The notes below the pieces were generated by a model, which searched no databases, had not been told where the DNA came from, and worked only from the letters and a program-made list of their open reading frames with translations. From Parathielavia appendiculata (Eukaryota; Ascomycota; Sordariomycetes; Sordariales; Chaetomiaceae), in contig NW_026944231.1 of NCBI RefSeq assembly GCF_033297405.1, positions 44,484-108,483 of the forward strand: a stretch of 64,000 nucleotides of DNA, given 5' to 3'. The position numbers and the translations under genes were made by a program. Shown one piece after another: positions 44,267-56,114 of the stretch. Every line of letters starts with the position of its first letter. The first letter of the stretch is position 1.

Positions 44267-44284
44267 TTATCTGGGACCCAGCTT
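44244..44284. repeat. 16-bp tandem repeat, 2.5 units, spanning the ARP2 stop codon
   Basis: ACCCAGCTTATCTGGG occurs at 44244-44259 and 44260-44275, followed by a partial copy ACCCAGCTT. On the minus strand the ARP2 stop TAA (44269-44267) lies inside the second copy. Confidence 0.8.
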
Positions 44285-45621
44285 CTCCAGGACTCTGGGA
44301 CCTTGCTCCTCCCACTCTTGCTTTGAGATCCACATGTTGTCGTTGTCCGCCATGATGTTGGCCAGCACCGCACCGCCGAGGAAGACCATGTGCCTCCGCC
44401 GCGGCGGGTCTTCTATCCTGACCTTGAACTTGCTCAGCCGTTCCGGGTTTCCTCCCAGTACCCTCGTCAGCCACAGCTGCTTCAGCTCCTTCTCCAAACG
44501 CGATGGCAGACCCGGATACATGCTGCTGCCGCCCGACAAAACAATGGCCTTGAAGAGAGACGAGCGGACGTCGACATCGGCTGACTGAATCGTGTTGAAG
44601 AGGAACTCAGCAATGCCGGGCTGGTCGCAGTCGACAAGGTGCGGCTGGAACAGGCACTCGGGCGCCTCGAACCGTTCTGATCCCACGCGGATGACACGCC
44701 CGTCCGGCAGCGTGTAGCTCTCCACCAAGACCGTCGTGTCCTCGCTTAACCGCTTGTCCAACTCCAGGTCGTAAGAAACGTAACAGAGCTTCTCCTTGAT
44801 CTGGCGTACCGTCTCGAAGTCGGCGGTCCGGTTCAACGCGTATCCCCGGCGGAGGAGAAGGGCGATAAGGTTGCGAGTGACATCACGGCCAGCCACGTCG
44901 AGACGACGTGTGAGATGGTTCAAGACAACGGATTCGTAGACGGGAACGATGTGCGTCACGCCGTCACCGGAGTCGACAACCACACCTGAACTGAGACCTG
45001 CAACCGAGTGACGGTGTCAGTTTACGCAGGCGATAACCCGGCAGTTCTCGGGAGTCTGCCCGGGGGAGATCGCACCTTGAGCGTACAGCGCCAGGACGGC
45101 CTGGATGGCAACGTAGACGCCACCAAACCCATAGCGCTCAAACATAACTTCGCACATCTGCTCCCGGTTCTTGAGGGGGTTGAGGGGCGGCTCGGTGAGA
45201 AGGATCTTGCGGCCGCGGGGATCAACCTTCATCTTCTCGTAGAATGTGTAGTCCCACAGGTGCTGCATGTCGTCCCACTTTTTGACGATGCCGTTCTCCA
45301 TCGGGTAGCTGATCTGGAGCATGGTGCGGGCGGCGGCCGCCTCGTCTCCACACATTATGTCCTTGATGACCATGTCGCTGCCTCCCTTCTCTTCGGTACG
45401 GAGGATCGGTCTGCCGACAATGGACGGGTACTGGAACTCGGGGAAGTTTTGGGCGGCATAGCCGACCTTAAGAAAGCCGGTGCCGCCATCGAGGACTAGA
45501 TGCAAGGCCCAGTGTCAGCTCCGTTCCTCAGTCCTTGCTTCGCCCGCGTGCTGCGACGTCCCCTGTGATATCGACGGAGCAATCGGCTCTGCGGCTTACC
45601 TATGGGAGGCGGGTTGGACAT
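44267..45621 (-). CDS. ARP2: Actin-related protein 2 (Arp2/3 complex)
   Basis: Exons 45621-45600, 45495-45076 and 44997-44267 (introns 104 and 78 nt) encode 390 residues, the usual Arp2 length. The tiny first exon encodes MSNPPPI and joins VLDGGTGFLKVGYAAQNFPE. The second intron uses a GTGCGA donor after LYAQ, so that LYAQGLSSGVVVDSGDGVTH is continuous. This is the family sequence and rules out the alternative GTAAAC donor downstream. Other landmarks: FPSIVGRP-like YPSIVGRPIL, HLTRRLDVAGRDVTRN, FETVRQIKEKLCYV, VLSGGSSMYPGLPSRLEKEL and KVRIEDPPRRRHMVFLGGAV. Arp2 forms the template for branched actin filaments at endocytic sites. Confidence 0.95.
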
Positions 45622-46011
45622 TGTGAACTTCGAATGGATGCCCAATCTGTAGAATGGGAGTTCAACCGGTGAGCGGGTGCGACCGACGGGCTGGAAAGCT
45701 GCTTGAGGTCGAGAGCAAGGTGCGCGGGTGGTGATGGTTTGCGGAGACGTTGAATGGTGGGGTTCTGGCCGCACCCGTGAACCCTGGCAGCTGCCTCTGC
45801 AGTGCGTCAGCAGCGCTGTGGCTGGGCGGCAGGCGCACTTCTTCAGCGTCGGCCCACGTGATACCCCACATCGCACACACGGAAGGTCACCGGTGCCTGC
45901 CTTGCTGGAAGGCATTCAAAAATCTTAACAATCCAATATGACAATAGGAATTCTTCCATCAACACTTCTATCGACTTTCTTCTCACGTCCCTCTCAGCAT
46001 CGGTTTTCACA
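45622..46011. other. Divergent promoter between ARP2 and the racemase-family gene
   Basis: 390 bp separate the two start codons. No coding frame is supported. Confidence 0.6.
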
Positions 46012-46880
46012 ATGGATGACGAACGGGCCCAAGTCGAGCGGGAGACCTTCGACAAACGCTGGAACAGAATCTTAGTTATCAACCCAAACTCGTCCAAGGC
46101 CATGACACACGGCTTAGAAAAGGCTATTCCCAGAGACGTGTCAGAGGTAAGTTCCAGGGCGTCCCCGCCCGGCGAGATTCGCCAGGACGGCTGACTCCTT
46201 CACAGTGGACTATGGTGGACACTTACACGGCACCCGAGAGCAGCCCAGCAAGTATCAACAACGGCGAGGATCTAATCAAAAGCGCCCACGAAGTGGACTC
46301 TGATGTGAAATCAACCGGCATTTTGAAGAAGTACGACGCAGTCCTAGTGGCCTGCTTCAGCGTCCACCCCTTGGTCGGTATGTTGGCCGAAAGGGAGGGC
46401 AAGTACGGCAGGCTGGCTGTGACGGGAATCTTTGAAGCCAGCATTCTGACGTGTCTATCGCTCCTTCGTCCGGGGAAGAAATGGGGCATCGTGACGACGG
46501 GCAAGTTCTGGGAAGACCACCTGACGCAAGGGATCAACCATTTCTTGGGTACATCTTCTCATGATGCCAATACCAAGTTCGCCGGGGTCGAGTCGACGGG
46601 GCTGAACGCAGGCGACTTCCACGGAGGTGTCAAACCCGAGGTGATCCGGCAGAAGCTGAGAGAGGCCACCGCAAGGCTGTTGGAGAAGGGTGATGTCGAG
46701 TGCGTTGTCATGGGCTGCGCGGGCATGGCAGGATTGGAGGAAATCATTCGGTCGGTGGCGGCAGAACAATACGGCCCCGAAAAAGCCAACCAACTCTTTG
46801 TGGTTGACGGTGTGGCGGCCGGAACTAGACTGTTGGAGATGACGACCCGCGACAGGCGGGCCTTCTCGAGAACATCATAA
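46012..46880 (+). CDS. Asp/Glu/hydantoin racemase superfamily protein (Dcg1-like)
   Basis: Exons 46012-46146 and 46206-46880 (59-nt intron, GTAAGT...TCACAG) encode 269 residues. The N-terminal strand ILVINPNSSKAMT is the substrate-phosphate/acid loop of the family. The two catalytic cysteines expected for cofactor-free racemases are present: AVLVACFSVHPLVG near residue 93 and CVVMGCAGMAGLE near residue 215. Yeast Dcg1 and bacterial hydantoin racemases are relatives. A role in allantoin/hydantoin or amino-acid metabolism is plausible, but the substrate is unknown. It converges with the sugar transporter gene, leaving 71 bp between stops. Confidence 0.88.
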
Positions 46881-46951
46881 TCATTATCAATAAGACGAAA
46901 AAGCGAACCGCTGACTTCCACCTCGTCGCACGTACACTCCGCCTATGCACA

Positions 46952-48549
46952 TCAGTCAGTACGTCTTGCCCGACCCCATACCTCGTCAGCATCCCTCTTG
47001 CCCCGAGTTTCCGGCACACTCCTTGTTACAAACGCCGCCCACAGCACAGCAAACCCAGCAAAGAGGAAGTACACCCAGCCAGCGCCTCCCAAGGCGCTGT
47101 TCAGCGCCTCGTTAACGATGGGAAACAGGAAAGCGACGAGGAACGTGGCGATGTAGCTAGCCGCGAGTGCCCAAGACTGCGTGGCCCCAACAGCCTCTGG
47201 TCCGACCAGCTCCGAGGCCAAAATGAACGGCACGGGGCCGAGGCCAAGAGCAAAGAAAGCAACAAACAAGAGGACAACGATTGCCGACAGGATCTTCCAG
47301 CCAAACATGATGGAAAGCGCCAGCGCCAATGAACTCGAGCCTTGGCCGACGATGGACATCAGCAGACAAGTCTTGCGGCCGAGGCGGTCCGGAAGTGGCG
47401 ATGAAGCCATGGTGATGCCGAGGTTGATGACCGAGATGACGATTGTCAGCACCCCCGAACTGATTGGAAGGAGATCCTTGAGCAGAGACACCGAGTACAT
47501 AACGATCGAGTTGATGCCGCAGAGCTGCTGGGCGAACATGACGCCCACCACAGCAATGATGGCTGGCCGGTAGAGCGGATCACGGACGACCTGCACGAAG
47601 CCCAGATGCGCATTTGGCGTTCGGGAACCGGAGGCAGATAGTGAAGGCGACAGTGGCCCACCACCAGCCTCGGCCGAATCGCTGTCCTGCCCGCCCAGCA
47701 GCCGCTCCCTCTCGCTGAGAGGTTTGCCATCCCCTGCTCCCCAGGCCTCAACTTCCTCATCGATGTTGCTGTGCTTACCGCGGATGCGCTGCAGAGCGCG
47801 CCGCGCCTGGGTAACGTCGCCTTTGACGTTGGCTGTCCAGAATGGGCTTTCCGGCACAATCAGCAGCCCAAGGCCTTGGAAAAGGGCGATGATGACACCC
47901 GTGCCGAAGATCCACCGCCAGGCTCCCTCGTGGCTCATGAAATAACCCAACATTTGGGTGAAGAGGATACCGAGATTGATGCTGATCTGCGTAAAGGCAC
48001 CAAAGAAGCCGCGCTTCGACGGCGGGGCGACCTCGCTGATGTACAGCGGCACAATAACGGTGCTCGCGCCGGCGCCAATGCCCGTCAGGGTGCGGGCGAC
48101 AAGCATGGCCGACACCGATGCGGCAAAGGTCTCGATGGCCGAGCCGGCGAGGTAGAAGACGGCCGTGGCCTGCAACGAGAGTTTTCGACCACGGCGCGAC
48201 GTGAAGGGCCCAGCCGCCAGGGCGCCGATGAGCCCGCCAACGGTGAACATAGCCGAAATGGTGGCAAACGATGCGGGGGTCATGGGTATACAGTCGGCGG
48301 CGGCGGTCTTGCGCCCGAGTGACAACAGCCTGTCGAGGGTGGAGGCCGACTTCTTCTGGCACGTAAGGGCATCCTGGGGCGCGTTCAGCTCGGCCTGTGG
48401 ATTGGATGTGATGTTAACAAAGAAACTCGAGCTCCACGGAGAAGATCAGTCATGTTTACCAAATGATAGCCAAACTGGAGTGGGCCGAGCGTGGCCACTG
48501 CGACGAGCACCACCAGATACGGTGTGACACCGCTTAAAGCCGGAGCCAT
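46952..48549 (-). CDS. MFS sugar porter, GLUT-like
   Basis: Exon 1 (48549-48460) and exon 2 (48394-46952), split by a 65-nt intron, encode 510 residues with about 12 membrane helices. Helix 1 reads VATLGPLQFGYHLAELNAPQ, close to animal GLUT proteins and to the yeast Vps73/YBR241C-type transporters. Sugar-porter signatures are present: SRRGRKLSL (GRK loop), VARTLTGIGAGASTVIVPLY, ISEVAPPSKRGFFG, a PESPFW motif after helix 6, DRLGRK in the second half and VPETRGK at the end. The central loop carries a Ser/Gly-rich insertion near 47,650. Likely hexose transport, possibly vacuolar; this localisation is an inference from the GLUT-like N-terminus. Confidence 0.9.
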
Positions 48550-48857
48550 TGTAAATGGACTTTGGTTAATTCTGGCTAGATACAGTATTTTTGCTAATTG
48601 AGGCGCATGGTGGCAGTTGCTACTGACTGAGATGGAGCAGGTAGCAAGCAGCTGAGGTGTCTGGAGTTTGGATTGGGTGCCGGGCGGAAAACCTGGAAGG
48701 TGAGTTTCCCCGATGAAGCTGCCCTGGCGAACCTGCGTCGCTGCTCCATGCTGTCAGCTTCAGACGGTTGATTTAACGGGTTAAGGTGATGAAAGATGCG
48801 GGGTAGTGCATCGGATTGCGGGATATTCATGCATTTAAACATCTAGCGTAGCTTGGC
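48550..48857. other. Short spacer, promoter of the sugar transporter
   Basis: 308 bp with no gene. Confidence 0.6.
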
Positions 48858-49873
48858 CTAGAAAATGTCTTGCTTGTATCCCCCCGCAAGCGCTTTCTTG
48901 ACGGCAGCCTCGAGCGAATCCAGATCCTCGGGCTTCACACCAAGGACAGCGTTGTCATTCTCCGCATACAATGTGCCTCCCTCAACCCAAATGCGCCTCA
49001 ACGTGACCAAGGTCGCGCGGGGATCCCGCTCTCCCCACAGCTTCGCCTCGAATGCTCTGATGTCGTCGAGCGGTGTCTTGGTGACCTCCCACTTGGATCC
49101 CGTTTGGCGCTCGTACTCGGCCAAAACCTCATTCGGAGTGACTACAAAGCTCTGCACTTTAAGCGCCTTGCCGAAGGACGACTCCGGAGATTTCAGGGTA
49201 GCAACAACGAATTTGCCCACACTGCCGCATGGTCAGGTAAGCTTGCGGTACATGATGTAGGGAAATGCACTTACTCTGGCATTGTGCAAAACCCGACCCT
49301 GCCGTTGCCGCCCTCAATCACATACGCTTGCTTCTTCTCCGGGACAAAGCCGCCGGCGACCTCAAGACCGGGAGCGGCGTCCACCCACATGTCGAAGTAT
49401 GGACCCGTCACGACGTAAGTGACCTTGACGCGCCGCAGATTCTCCCGTATATACTTGCGCACCTGCAGCTTCAGCTGGTGTGGGGGCTCGTCCGGGCTCT
49501 TGTCGTTGTGCTCGATATCGGTACCAAACTCAGACGGCAGGAACCAACGGACGCTGTCCGAGGCCTCGGCCAACTCCAGCAGCTTGATTTGATGCTGAAG
49601 CCCTCCCCGTCCCACCGCCGAGATGACTGTGTCGACACCATTGTAAGCTGCTTTGACATCGGCCTCCGATGTCAGGTCGCCGACAACGACGGAGAGGCCT
49701 TCGGATCTCCATTTCTCCAGCTGCTGAGCTTTCGCTTGAGCGCTGTTGGGAGACGTGAAGAGCACCACCTGCTGGAAGGCGGGCTTGGCACGGAGGACTG
49801 CTGATGTGATGTACCGCCCAATGGTGCCCGTACCACCGAAGATTAGAATCTTGGATGCCGCGAACGAGGACAT
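48858..49873 (-). CDS. NmrA/isoflavone-reductase-like NAD(P)-binding protein
   Basis: Exons 49873-49275 and 49221-48858 (53-nt intron, GTAAGT...CGCAG) encode 320 residues. The N-terminal Rossmann motif is ILIFGGTGTIGRYI, and the family's LPSEFGTDIEHND segment follows near residue 115. The C-terminal half has the atypical-SDR substrate region (VGKFVVATLKSPE, VTPNEVLAEYERQTGSKWEV). Relatives include isoflavone reductases and NmrA-type redox sensors, usually found as cytosolic NADPH-dependent reductases in fungi. The substrate cannot be inferred. Confidence 0.9.
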
Positions 49874-50733
49874 CTCGGCTTCTTCCAGAATGATCTCCTC
49901 GAAAGTTAGCCGTTCTGTTGAGGTATCGCGAGGATGGGCCGAGACCGTCCGGGAAAGGCCGATTCGTCCGCTGGTGGCCGTTCTTGTAATAACAGAGGAA
50001 ATTGCTGCCGAGCGACGTTTCTCGGGAAATTTGAGTGCTAGTTAACGGAAAGGAATCACGACAGAGCAGGTCATGAACGCCTCATCTTGGTCCAAAGGGC
50101 GCACGACATGTCGAACCTGCCCCTCAGTGCCCCGCCTTCCCCCATGCTAGGCGTAACTTATCGCCGGCTGTTGTCCCGAACGTGCTGGAAGTCCACTTCG
50201 GTGGGTTTCTATCCCATTGATTTGATGTCCTCGATGAAACAATTCACGCCCAGAGGTTATTCCCACCAATCCATCGCCGGCAAGGTACTTGCGTACTTGC
50301 CCAAGCAGCAGAAGTCAGGTACTTTGAAGGTTGATGGGCCAGTCGCGCTTTGCAAGTCCCAGGTCACCCCACGATGACGCCAAAGTAGGCGAAGAGGGAA
50401 CACCAAGGGCAAGGAATAAAGAATAACAGCCAGAAAAGTCAGAGTACTATCCCTGAACTTGATAGATTAACTATTGGAACACGATATGAAGGGATTTCCA
50501 TTGAAGCACTTTGATTGAGCCACACTGCTCGAGATTGGGAAACTGAATCTCAGGAAGACACCAGCCATGTGTGGGATATCAAGCGCTTATCGATAGCTCA
50601 CTTCTCATTGGCCAATTTCAAGCTCACCGCGACGGGCATCCCAATAATTTTTTTGCGATCAAACACTGGAATCGACCTCTGCAACCGATCAACCACGAAT
50701 TCCCACGAACCGAGTCTCTAGACCCTTCCCGTC
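49874..50733. other. Divergent promoter between the NmrA-like gene and RPA43
   Basis: 860 bp without a supported gene. Confidence 0.6.
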
Positions 50734-52230
50734 ATGTTTGCCGCGGTCAGCGGAAGTACGCACGATGCGGTAGCCGCTAGCAGTCAGAAGAGCGAGAAGA
50801 AGCACAAGCGCACAAAATCAGACCACAAGAAGAAGCGTCCGCATGACGATGATGATGCGGCAGTAGTGGCAGAAACCTCACAAAAGCCCAAGAAGACCAA
50901 GAGTGACAATGTTGTTGACGGCAGTCGAGAGTTACAGCCTAATCAACCACAGGCTCTAGCAGAAGAGCCATTGAAGAAAAAAAAGAGGCACAAGCGGCAT
51001 GGAGTGGACGAAGAGGGACCAGATGGAGTAGCAGCCGCCGATGAGCCGAAGAGCGAACGCAAGAAGTCGAGCAAGCGTGCAAAAGATGCCGCGGAGCCGG
51101 CGCCAGAGTCTATGAACGTTGATCAGCCCGACGAGGAACCCAAGCCAGAAAAGAAGCGCAAAGAGAAGAAGTCGAACAAGCAAAAGTCCGAGGAGGACGC
51201 CGAGATCAAAGAGGATGTACAGGACAAAAAGAAGCGAAAGAGCAAGGACAAATCCAAGGACGACTTGACTACTGGCACAACGGTCTCACTAGAGCCTCAG
51301 GCGACCCAGGAATCGGTAGCCGACTTACCCTCCGACGCCGACTTCCCCTTCTTCACGCAAACCGTTTCGCTCTACGTCCCATTCTTCCCGGTCGGCTTCG
51401 ACAAGCCCCTGACCAACGTCGCCGCACAACACCTCAATCCACTCCTGAACCATTACTCCCCAGTGCTGCGCGGTGTTCTCCTCAGTTATTCCAACCTCAA
51501 CCTCTCAGACCGGCCGGTCAAGGCCAGCATCACGCACCCACCAACAGACGAGACACCAGCTTTGTTGCACTCGATCGACGAGTATGCTGTCGGCTTTGGG
51601 TGGCTAACCTTTGACGCCCTACTATTCGTGCCGTCTCGAGGGAAGTCGATGGAAGGAGTCGTCCAGCTCCAGAGCGAGGGACACATCGGCGTGGTGTGCT
51701 GGAACAAGTTCAATGCCAGCATTGAAGCGAAGCGCTTGCCAAAGGGCTGGAAATGGGTCGACTTGGCCAAGGGCGGCGCAAAGGCGAACGGCGCGGCTTC
51801 ATCCGACGACAACGAGGGTCAAGAACAGGGCGGGGAAGGTGACTCGGACATGCTCGACGGCGAAGAACTTCAGGTCGTGGAGCAGATCCATACAACAGGA
51901 TACTGGGTCAACGAGCGCGGGCGAAAGGTTAGCGGCAAGCTGCGGTTCCGCATCAAGAACTTTGACGTTGGGCTGGCGGGTGATTACGGCTACCTCAGCA
52001 TCGAGGGTACCTGCTTAGACGACGACGCCGAGCGGGCTCTGACGGCTCAGGAACGCGAGATGGAACGGGCGCGTCGGGCGAGGCAGAACCCCGCCGGTCT
52101 CCTGCGGCCGCTCTCGAGGCGGGTTCCCGAGTTTAGCATGACGAGATTCGGGAGGGAGGACGAGGAAGAGGACGGCGGGCAACGAACGGTCCTCTACAAG
52201 GGAAGTCGCCCTGGCACGCCCGATGACTAG
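50734..52230 (+). CDS. RPA43: RNA polymerase I subunit A43 homologue
   Basis: One exon encodes 498 residues, longer than the ~326 of yeast Rpa43. The first ~190 residues are a Lys-rich, probably disordered extension with many nuclear/nucleolar-type signals (KKKKRHKRHG, KKRKEKKSNKQKSEE). The Rpa43 core begins near residue 205: FFTQTVSLYVPFFPVGF, then LNPLLNHYSPVLRGVLLSYS, which form the N-terminal tip-associated domain. The OB-fold follows: VGFGWLTFDALLFVPSRGKS, VVQLQSEGHIGVVCWNKFNA, SIEAKRLPKGWKWVD and GYWVNERGRKVSGKLRFRI. Rpa43 with Rpa14 forms the Pol I stalk that contacts Rrn3. The C-terminal acidic/basic tail after residue 420 is not conserved in yeast. Confidence 0.9.
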   Translation: MFAAVSGSTHDAVAASSQKSEKKHKRTKSDHKKKRPHDDDDAAVVAETSQKPKKTKSDNVVDGSRELQPNQPQALAEEPLKKKKRHKRHGVDEEGPDGVAAADEPKSERKKSSKRAKDAAEPAPESMNVDQPDEEPKPEKKRKEKKSNKQKSEEDAEIKEDVQDKKKRKSKDKSKDDLTTGTTVSLEPQATQESVADLPSDADFPFFTQTVSLYVPFFPVGFDKPLTNVAAQHLNPLLNHYSPVLRGVLLSYSNLNLSDRPVKASITHPPTDETPALLHSIDEYAVGFGWLTFDALLFVPSRGKSMEGVVQLQSEGHIGVVCWNKFNASIEAKRLPKGWKWVDLAKGGAKANGAASSDDNEGQEQGGEGDSDMLDGEELQVVEQIHTTGYWVNERGRKVSGKLRFRIKNFDVGLAGDYGYLSIEGTCLDDDAERALTAQEREMERARRARQNPAGLLRPLSRRVPEFSMTRFGREDEEEDGGQRTVLYKGSRPGTPDD

Positions 52231-53557
52231 GTGTGGTCTGGCCTGACACGCCAGTTCTCGTCCCCGCCTTCTTCTGCCCGCAGTGTGGCGCGGAGTCCGG
52301 GCTTTTGTTGACTTGGATTGGGATCTAGACGGGTTGGAGTTTGGAGCTGCACGTTTTGCCAGCAGGAGCATGGAATTGTCTGTTGGTTGAGCCTGCTGAG
52401 ATCCCCCACTTGACGGGCAAGGAATATCAGCTTCAGTGAGATACTTCTCGAGCTGAAATCACACTATTCTGTCACCGTCCAGTTCCTCCCCGTGGACATA
52501 TCTCTTTGTTTGCGCATAACAAAACCTGGGACGGGTTGTTCCCCTCGATTCAGCGCAAGCTGCTTCCTGGCCATCTTTCACCCCAGTCCCGTCGCCCCAG
52601 CAGTCAGCGTCTGGGCTTGCTTGCTGTCCAGCAAACGTAGCTTACAACTAACCGGCGCATTGTTCCCAAGTTGGGCATGATCGATGCCGGGCAGCTTTTG
52701 AGTCGGTTAACCACCAATTCCGCCTTGAGATGGTCGCACTTGAGTTGGATTAAAGCCTGAACATCAGACGCATGGTCGGTGGTGGCGACCTGGTGTCAGG
52801 TCACGGTCGCTGGCCTTTCTCTTTGCCGTATTACCAGCAAGACACAGCCCATCCCGAACCGACATCTCTGAAGCCACGAGTCATAGAGGCCCTCTTGCAC
52901 TCGAGTCTGCGAAAGGCAGATTCCGGAACGTTGGTCTTGCCGACAATGCTGCTAGGGCTGAGGCAGTCATGGTCACAGGTCAGCCGTCCGTCGGCCCTCA
53001 AGCCGTAGTAGACGCTCGATAGGTGTGTTTGCTTGGTCATATGGACGATGTGAACTATCCCACGAAGATCCGGCCAGCGGGTCATCATGCGGGTGACCCA
53101 AGACAAACGAGATACTGTAGCTAGACGCATTGAAGTGGCGAAGGTATCGTCGACGCATGGCATTGCACTCTTATCGTCTCAATCCCGATCGCCACCCAAC
53201 CGGTCGTGGATGCGGCCGAGGTCCGGCCCCGGCCGGACTAGACCACGCTCAGCACCTCCGGGCCCGGGCCACAGAGCGGCCGCTTCCCCACGCCGCACTC
53301 TGACCGGGCTGCCGCTGATTTACACTCGCCGCTGTGAGATACCTTGACGGCGAGGGGACCAGATGACAAGATAAATAAGCCACTCGGTCCTGCGGTTCAG
53401 CTCCTCTCCCTCCCCACCCTTCCGCAGCAGCCAGGTTTCAGCTTTGCTAGGCAAGACAAAGCAACCGCCCTGCTCTCCGCCTTACATCAGCATCAGATAC
53501 CCTTTCCATCAGCTCGACTTCCGGTTCTCGCAGAGCCTTCATCACCCCAAGTTTGCA
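52231..53557. other. Spacer, nothing recognised
   Basis: 1.3 kb with only short frames. The last few hundred bases should contain the promoter of the next gene; they are GC-rich with CCGG/GGCC runs near 53220-53280. Confidence 0.5.
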
Positions 53558-54340
53558 ATGGAGGGTCTTCGCACAATGCTGGCGTGCATCACCGGCCGTC
53601 AGGGAAGACAGGACGAAGGGTACACGGAGCTCATTTACGACGACAAGACGGCGTCGCTGTACTCAGACAACGATTCGTACCCGCAGCACGACGCTATGAG
53701 CTACTACCAAGGCCACGGTTACGGTACCACCACCGTCGCGTCCCCCCTCCTCTTCGACAGCAGCCCTCCTTTCAAGGGCGAGGGTGTGGACACGCGCAGC
53801 GTGGAGGACATCGCCCGTGAAGTAGCGCGGTTGCTGTGGCGGGCCGAGTGGAACGATGACGGACTGCAATGCCGCATCTCGGACGCCGTGGGAGAGCGGC
53901 GCTGGAACCGCAAGATGGTGGAAGAGTGTCTGGACAACGTTATCGAGTACGTCGAGCAGGGGCGGGCGCGCATGGGCGCGGCCATGTGCGCGGCGCTCGA
54001 CAAGGCGACCGACGTGGCCGACGACGAATTTGCGTTCCCGCGGCGGCACCCGCAGTCGCTCGACGGCTTCATTGCCATCGTCTCGGCCGGGATCCTCGCC
54101 GAGCTGCAGGGCGCGTGGGTGCTGGAGCTGCTCGGGTTCGGTGAGGTCAGGGGAAAGGAAGAAATCGGGTACGGCACCGGCGAGATCGCCATGCTCACGT
54201 CGGACAAGATTGTGTACTGCGACCAGCCCCGACCCAACTCGTTTGCGGCGTGGTGGACGCGGGAGTATGACGCCTACATTCCCACTGGGTCGGTCTACAA
54301 TTACCTCGAGAGGATGGACATGGTCGAGCTCGAGGACTGA
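53558..54340 (+). CDS. Uncharacterised 260-residue protein
   Basis: The ATG at 53558 (MEGLRTMLACITGRQGRQDE) gives an intron-free frame of 260 residues. The open frame extends further upstream, but this is the first ATG with a plausible protein start. The N-terminal ~85 residues are Tyr/Asp/Gly-rich and probably disordered. The rest looks folded and helical (VEDIAREVARLLWRAEWND, MVEECLDNVIEYVEQGRARM, SLDGFIAIVSAGILAELQGA), ending in SVYNYLERMDMVELED. No signal peptide, membrane helix or named domain is visible. GC-rich, gene-like codon use supports a real gene. I cannot assign a function. Confidence 0.75.
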   Translation: MEGLRTMLACITGRQGRQDEGYTELIYDDKTASLYSDNDSYPQHDAMSYYQGHGYGTTTVASPLLFDSSPPFKGEGVDTRSVEDIAREVARLLWRAEWNDDGLQCRISDAVGERRWNRKMVEECLDNVIEYVEQGRARMGAAMCAALDKATDVADDEFAFPRRHPQSLDGFIAIVSAGILAELQGAWVLELLGFGEVRGKEEIGYGTGEIAMLTSDKIVYCDQPRPNSFAAWWTREYDAYIPTGSVYNYLERMDMVELED

Positions 54341-56114
54341 ACCGAGGAGTCAATGTCCCTAATCTCGGCTTCCATGGGACGGCTTTTGGATCGGCTACTG
54401 AGTCAAAGTTGTTTTTGAAGGGCGTCAGTTCGATAGCAGACCGCCATAAGTACCTGATTCAGTTGTGTCACTTTGGCCGGACGGGGTGTTCTTGTTCTCC
54501 CTGGGTGCTAGGAGCGACTTTACCGGTGAAAATTGGGAAAATGACGAGGCGTAGATGTACGATGGGAAAACGGTCAGTCAAACGCGAGGAATTCCAGCAC
54601 CCACAGCACCTTGGCAGACTCCGAGTCGTCTTACAAGTTGAAACTGGTTGACCATGAGCTGAGCAGCCCTCTGTGACGTTAGGTATTCTTTTCATGCTTT
54701 TGAGTAGGGTAACCTGGAACACAGTCAATCCACAGTTGCTCTCCCGAATCCACCATGCAAAAAAGCTCCCTTCTTCAGCTTCCATTCGGCCCAATGAAGG
54801 TGATGCAGTGGAGATAGATCATCATCAATGACCTGGGTCGATCGAACAGCCCCGAGCCGCGCGGATCGCTGTCTATGTCCCAGGCAGTCCGAATCCAGGG
54901 TCGTGCAATTACCACGCGAGAGGAACATTGGTTGAAATGCCCACACGTCTTCGCAGCTCGACAGATTACAAAGGATTCGGAATAGCTCTGGCTCCTTGGG
55001 ACCATGGCGGCTGCAGTCGGAATTGGTCAGGACCGGTCATGTGTCAGTCAATTGCAACCATCTTGGTTTATGAGGGAGGTGCAGAACTGCAGGTTTGTTG
55101 TACGTGTCAGAATGGAATTGCTTGACTCCACTGCCTCGGGTTCTGGCCAGGGCCTGGCCAAGATGTCTTCCGCAGCAAAGTTAGGTCCGTACCGTTGTAT
55201 CCTGCGCCCTTGTGAACCTTGCCGATCGTCTATTGGAGTCGGCTTCCCATGAATTGGTGCACTAGTTGCATGCCAGACTCGTAATGGAAAAGAACGGGAG
55301 GGGCCATCATCTCACCGCGATTTACCGAGCGGCAGTGGCTTCCAGGTTTGCTTTGTCTGTCGCTCAAAAAGGAGGTACTTCCCATCGTTATCAGCCCAGC
55401 TGAAATGACGATACCCAACTCCAAGATTGCCCAAGCTAAGCGCATGCTTGATATGGACAGCTCTGCGCCATCTTCCAGCTCTGTTATCATTTTCATTCCC
55501 ATTTCTCTCCCGTTTGACCGTCCAAAGTAGGAGAGACTTGTGTCTTCGAATCCTGTCCACGACAAAAGAACCGAGAATCACTCCTTAACAACGGCGTGGT
55601 CCCTGGCCCCGGTCTGGAGCCATCCCCACCATCGCCGGCTTGGCCCTCATCAGAGCGGACCTGACGGAGTCCGTGTGACGACAACCTGACGATCAGCAAG
55701 TCTGGAACGAATCCAATTGACCGAATAGCAAACCGCAACGCTCCTGACGAGACCGAGACCATTCTCGAAATCGAAGTAGTTCTCTGTCATCGTTCTACGT
55801 AGATTCCCTCATCAGATCTCTTATACCGCCTCCACTGTCTGAACAAAAGGACCAAGAGAGGACACACCCTTTGTCGCCAACTCCCAGAGATCTCTGAGAA
55901 CTCTTTTGGGTCATACCGAAACACGCACGAGCCCGAATCCCCGGACAAGCCTCTTTTTCAAAGCCCAGTCGTGTTCATCCCCTCCGTATGCAGAGCAAGC
56001 AACAAGAGCGCCATCCGAGTGCTGCTCTCCAATGATTCGACTGTCAGACCTCTCGAACCCGACGAACCACGCATTAGGAAGCCTTTACGACAGGTTACGC
56101 CCATCAACAAGGAC
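54341..56114. other. Spacer, nothing recognised
   Basis: 1.8 kb with only short frames. The Ser/Pro-rich reading upstream of 56115 lacks an ATG and is taken as the leader of the next gene. Confidence 0.5.

Noticed and set aside
55540..55580. A TTCGAATCC-like motif resembling a tRNA T-arm
   Set aside because: Neither the acceptor stem, the D-arm nor the anticodon arm could be fitted around it.
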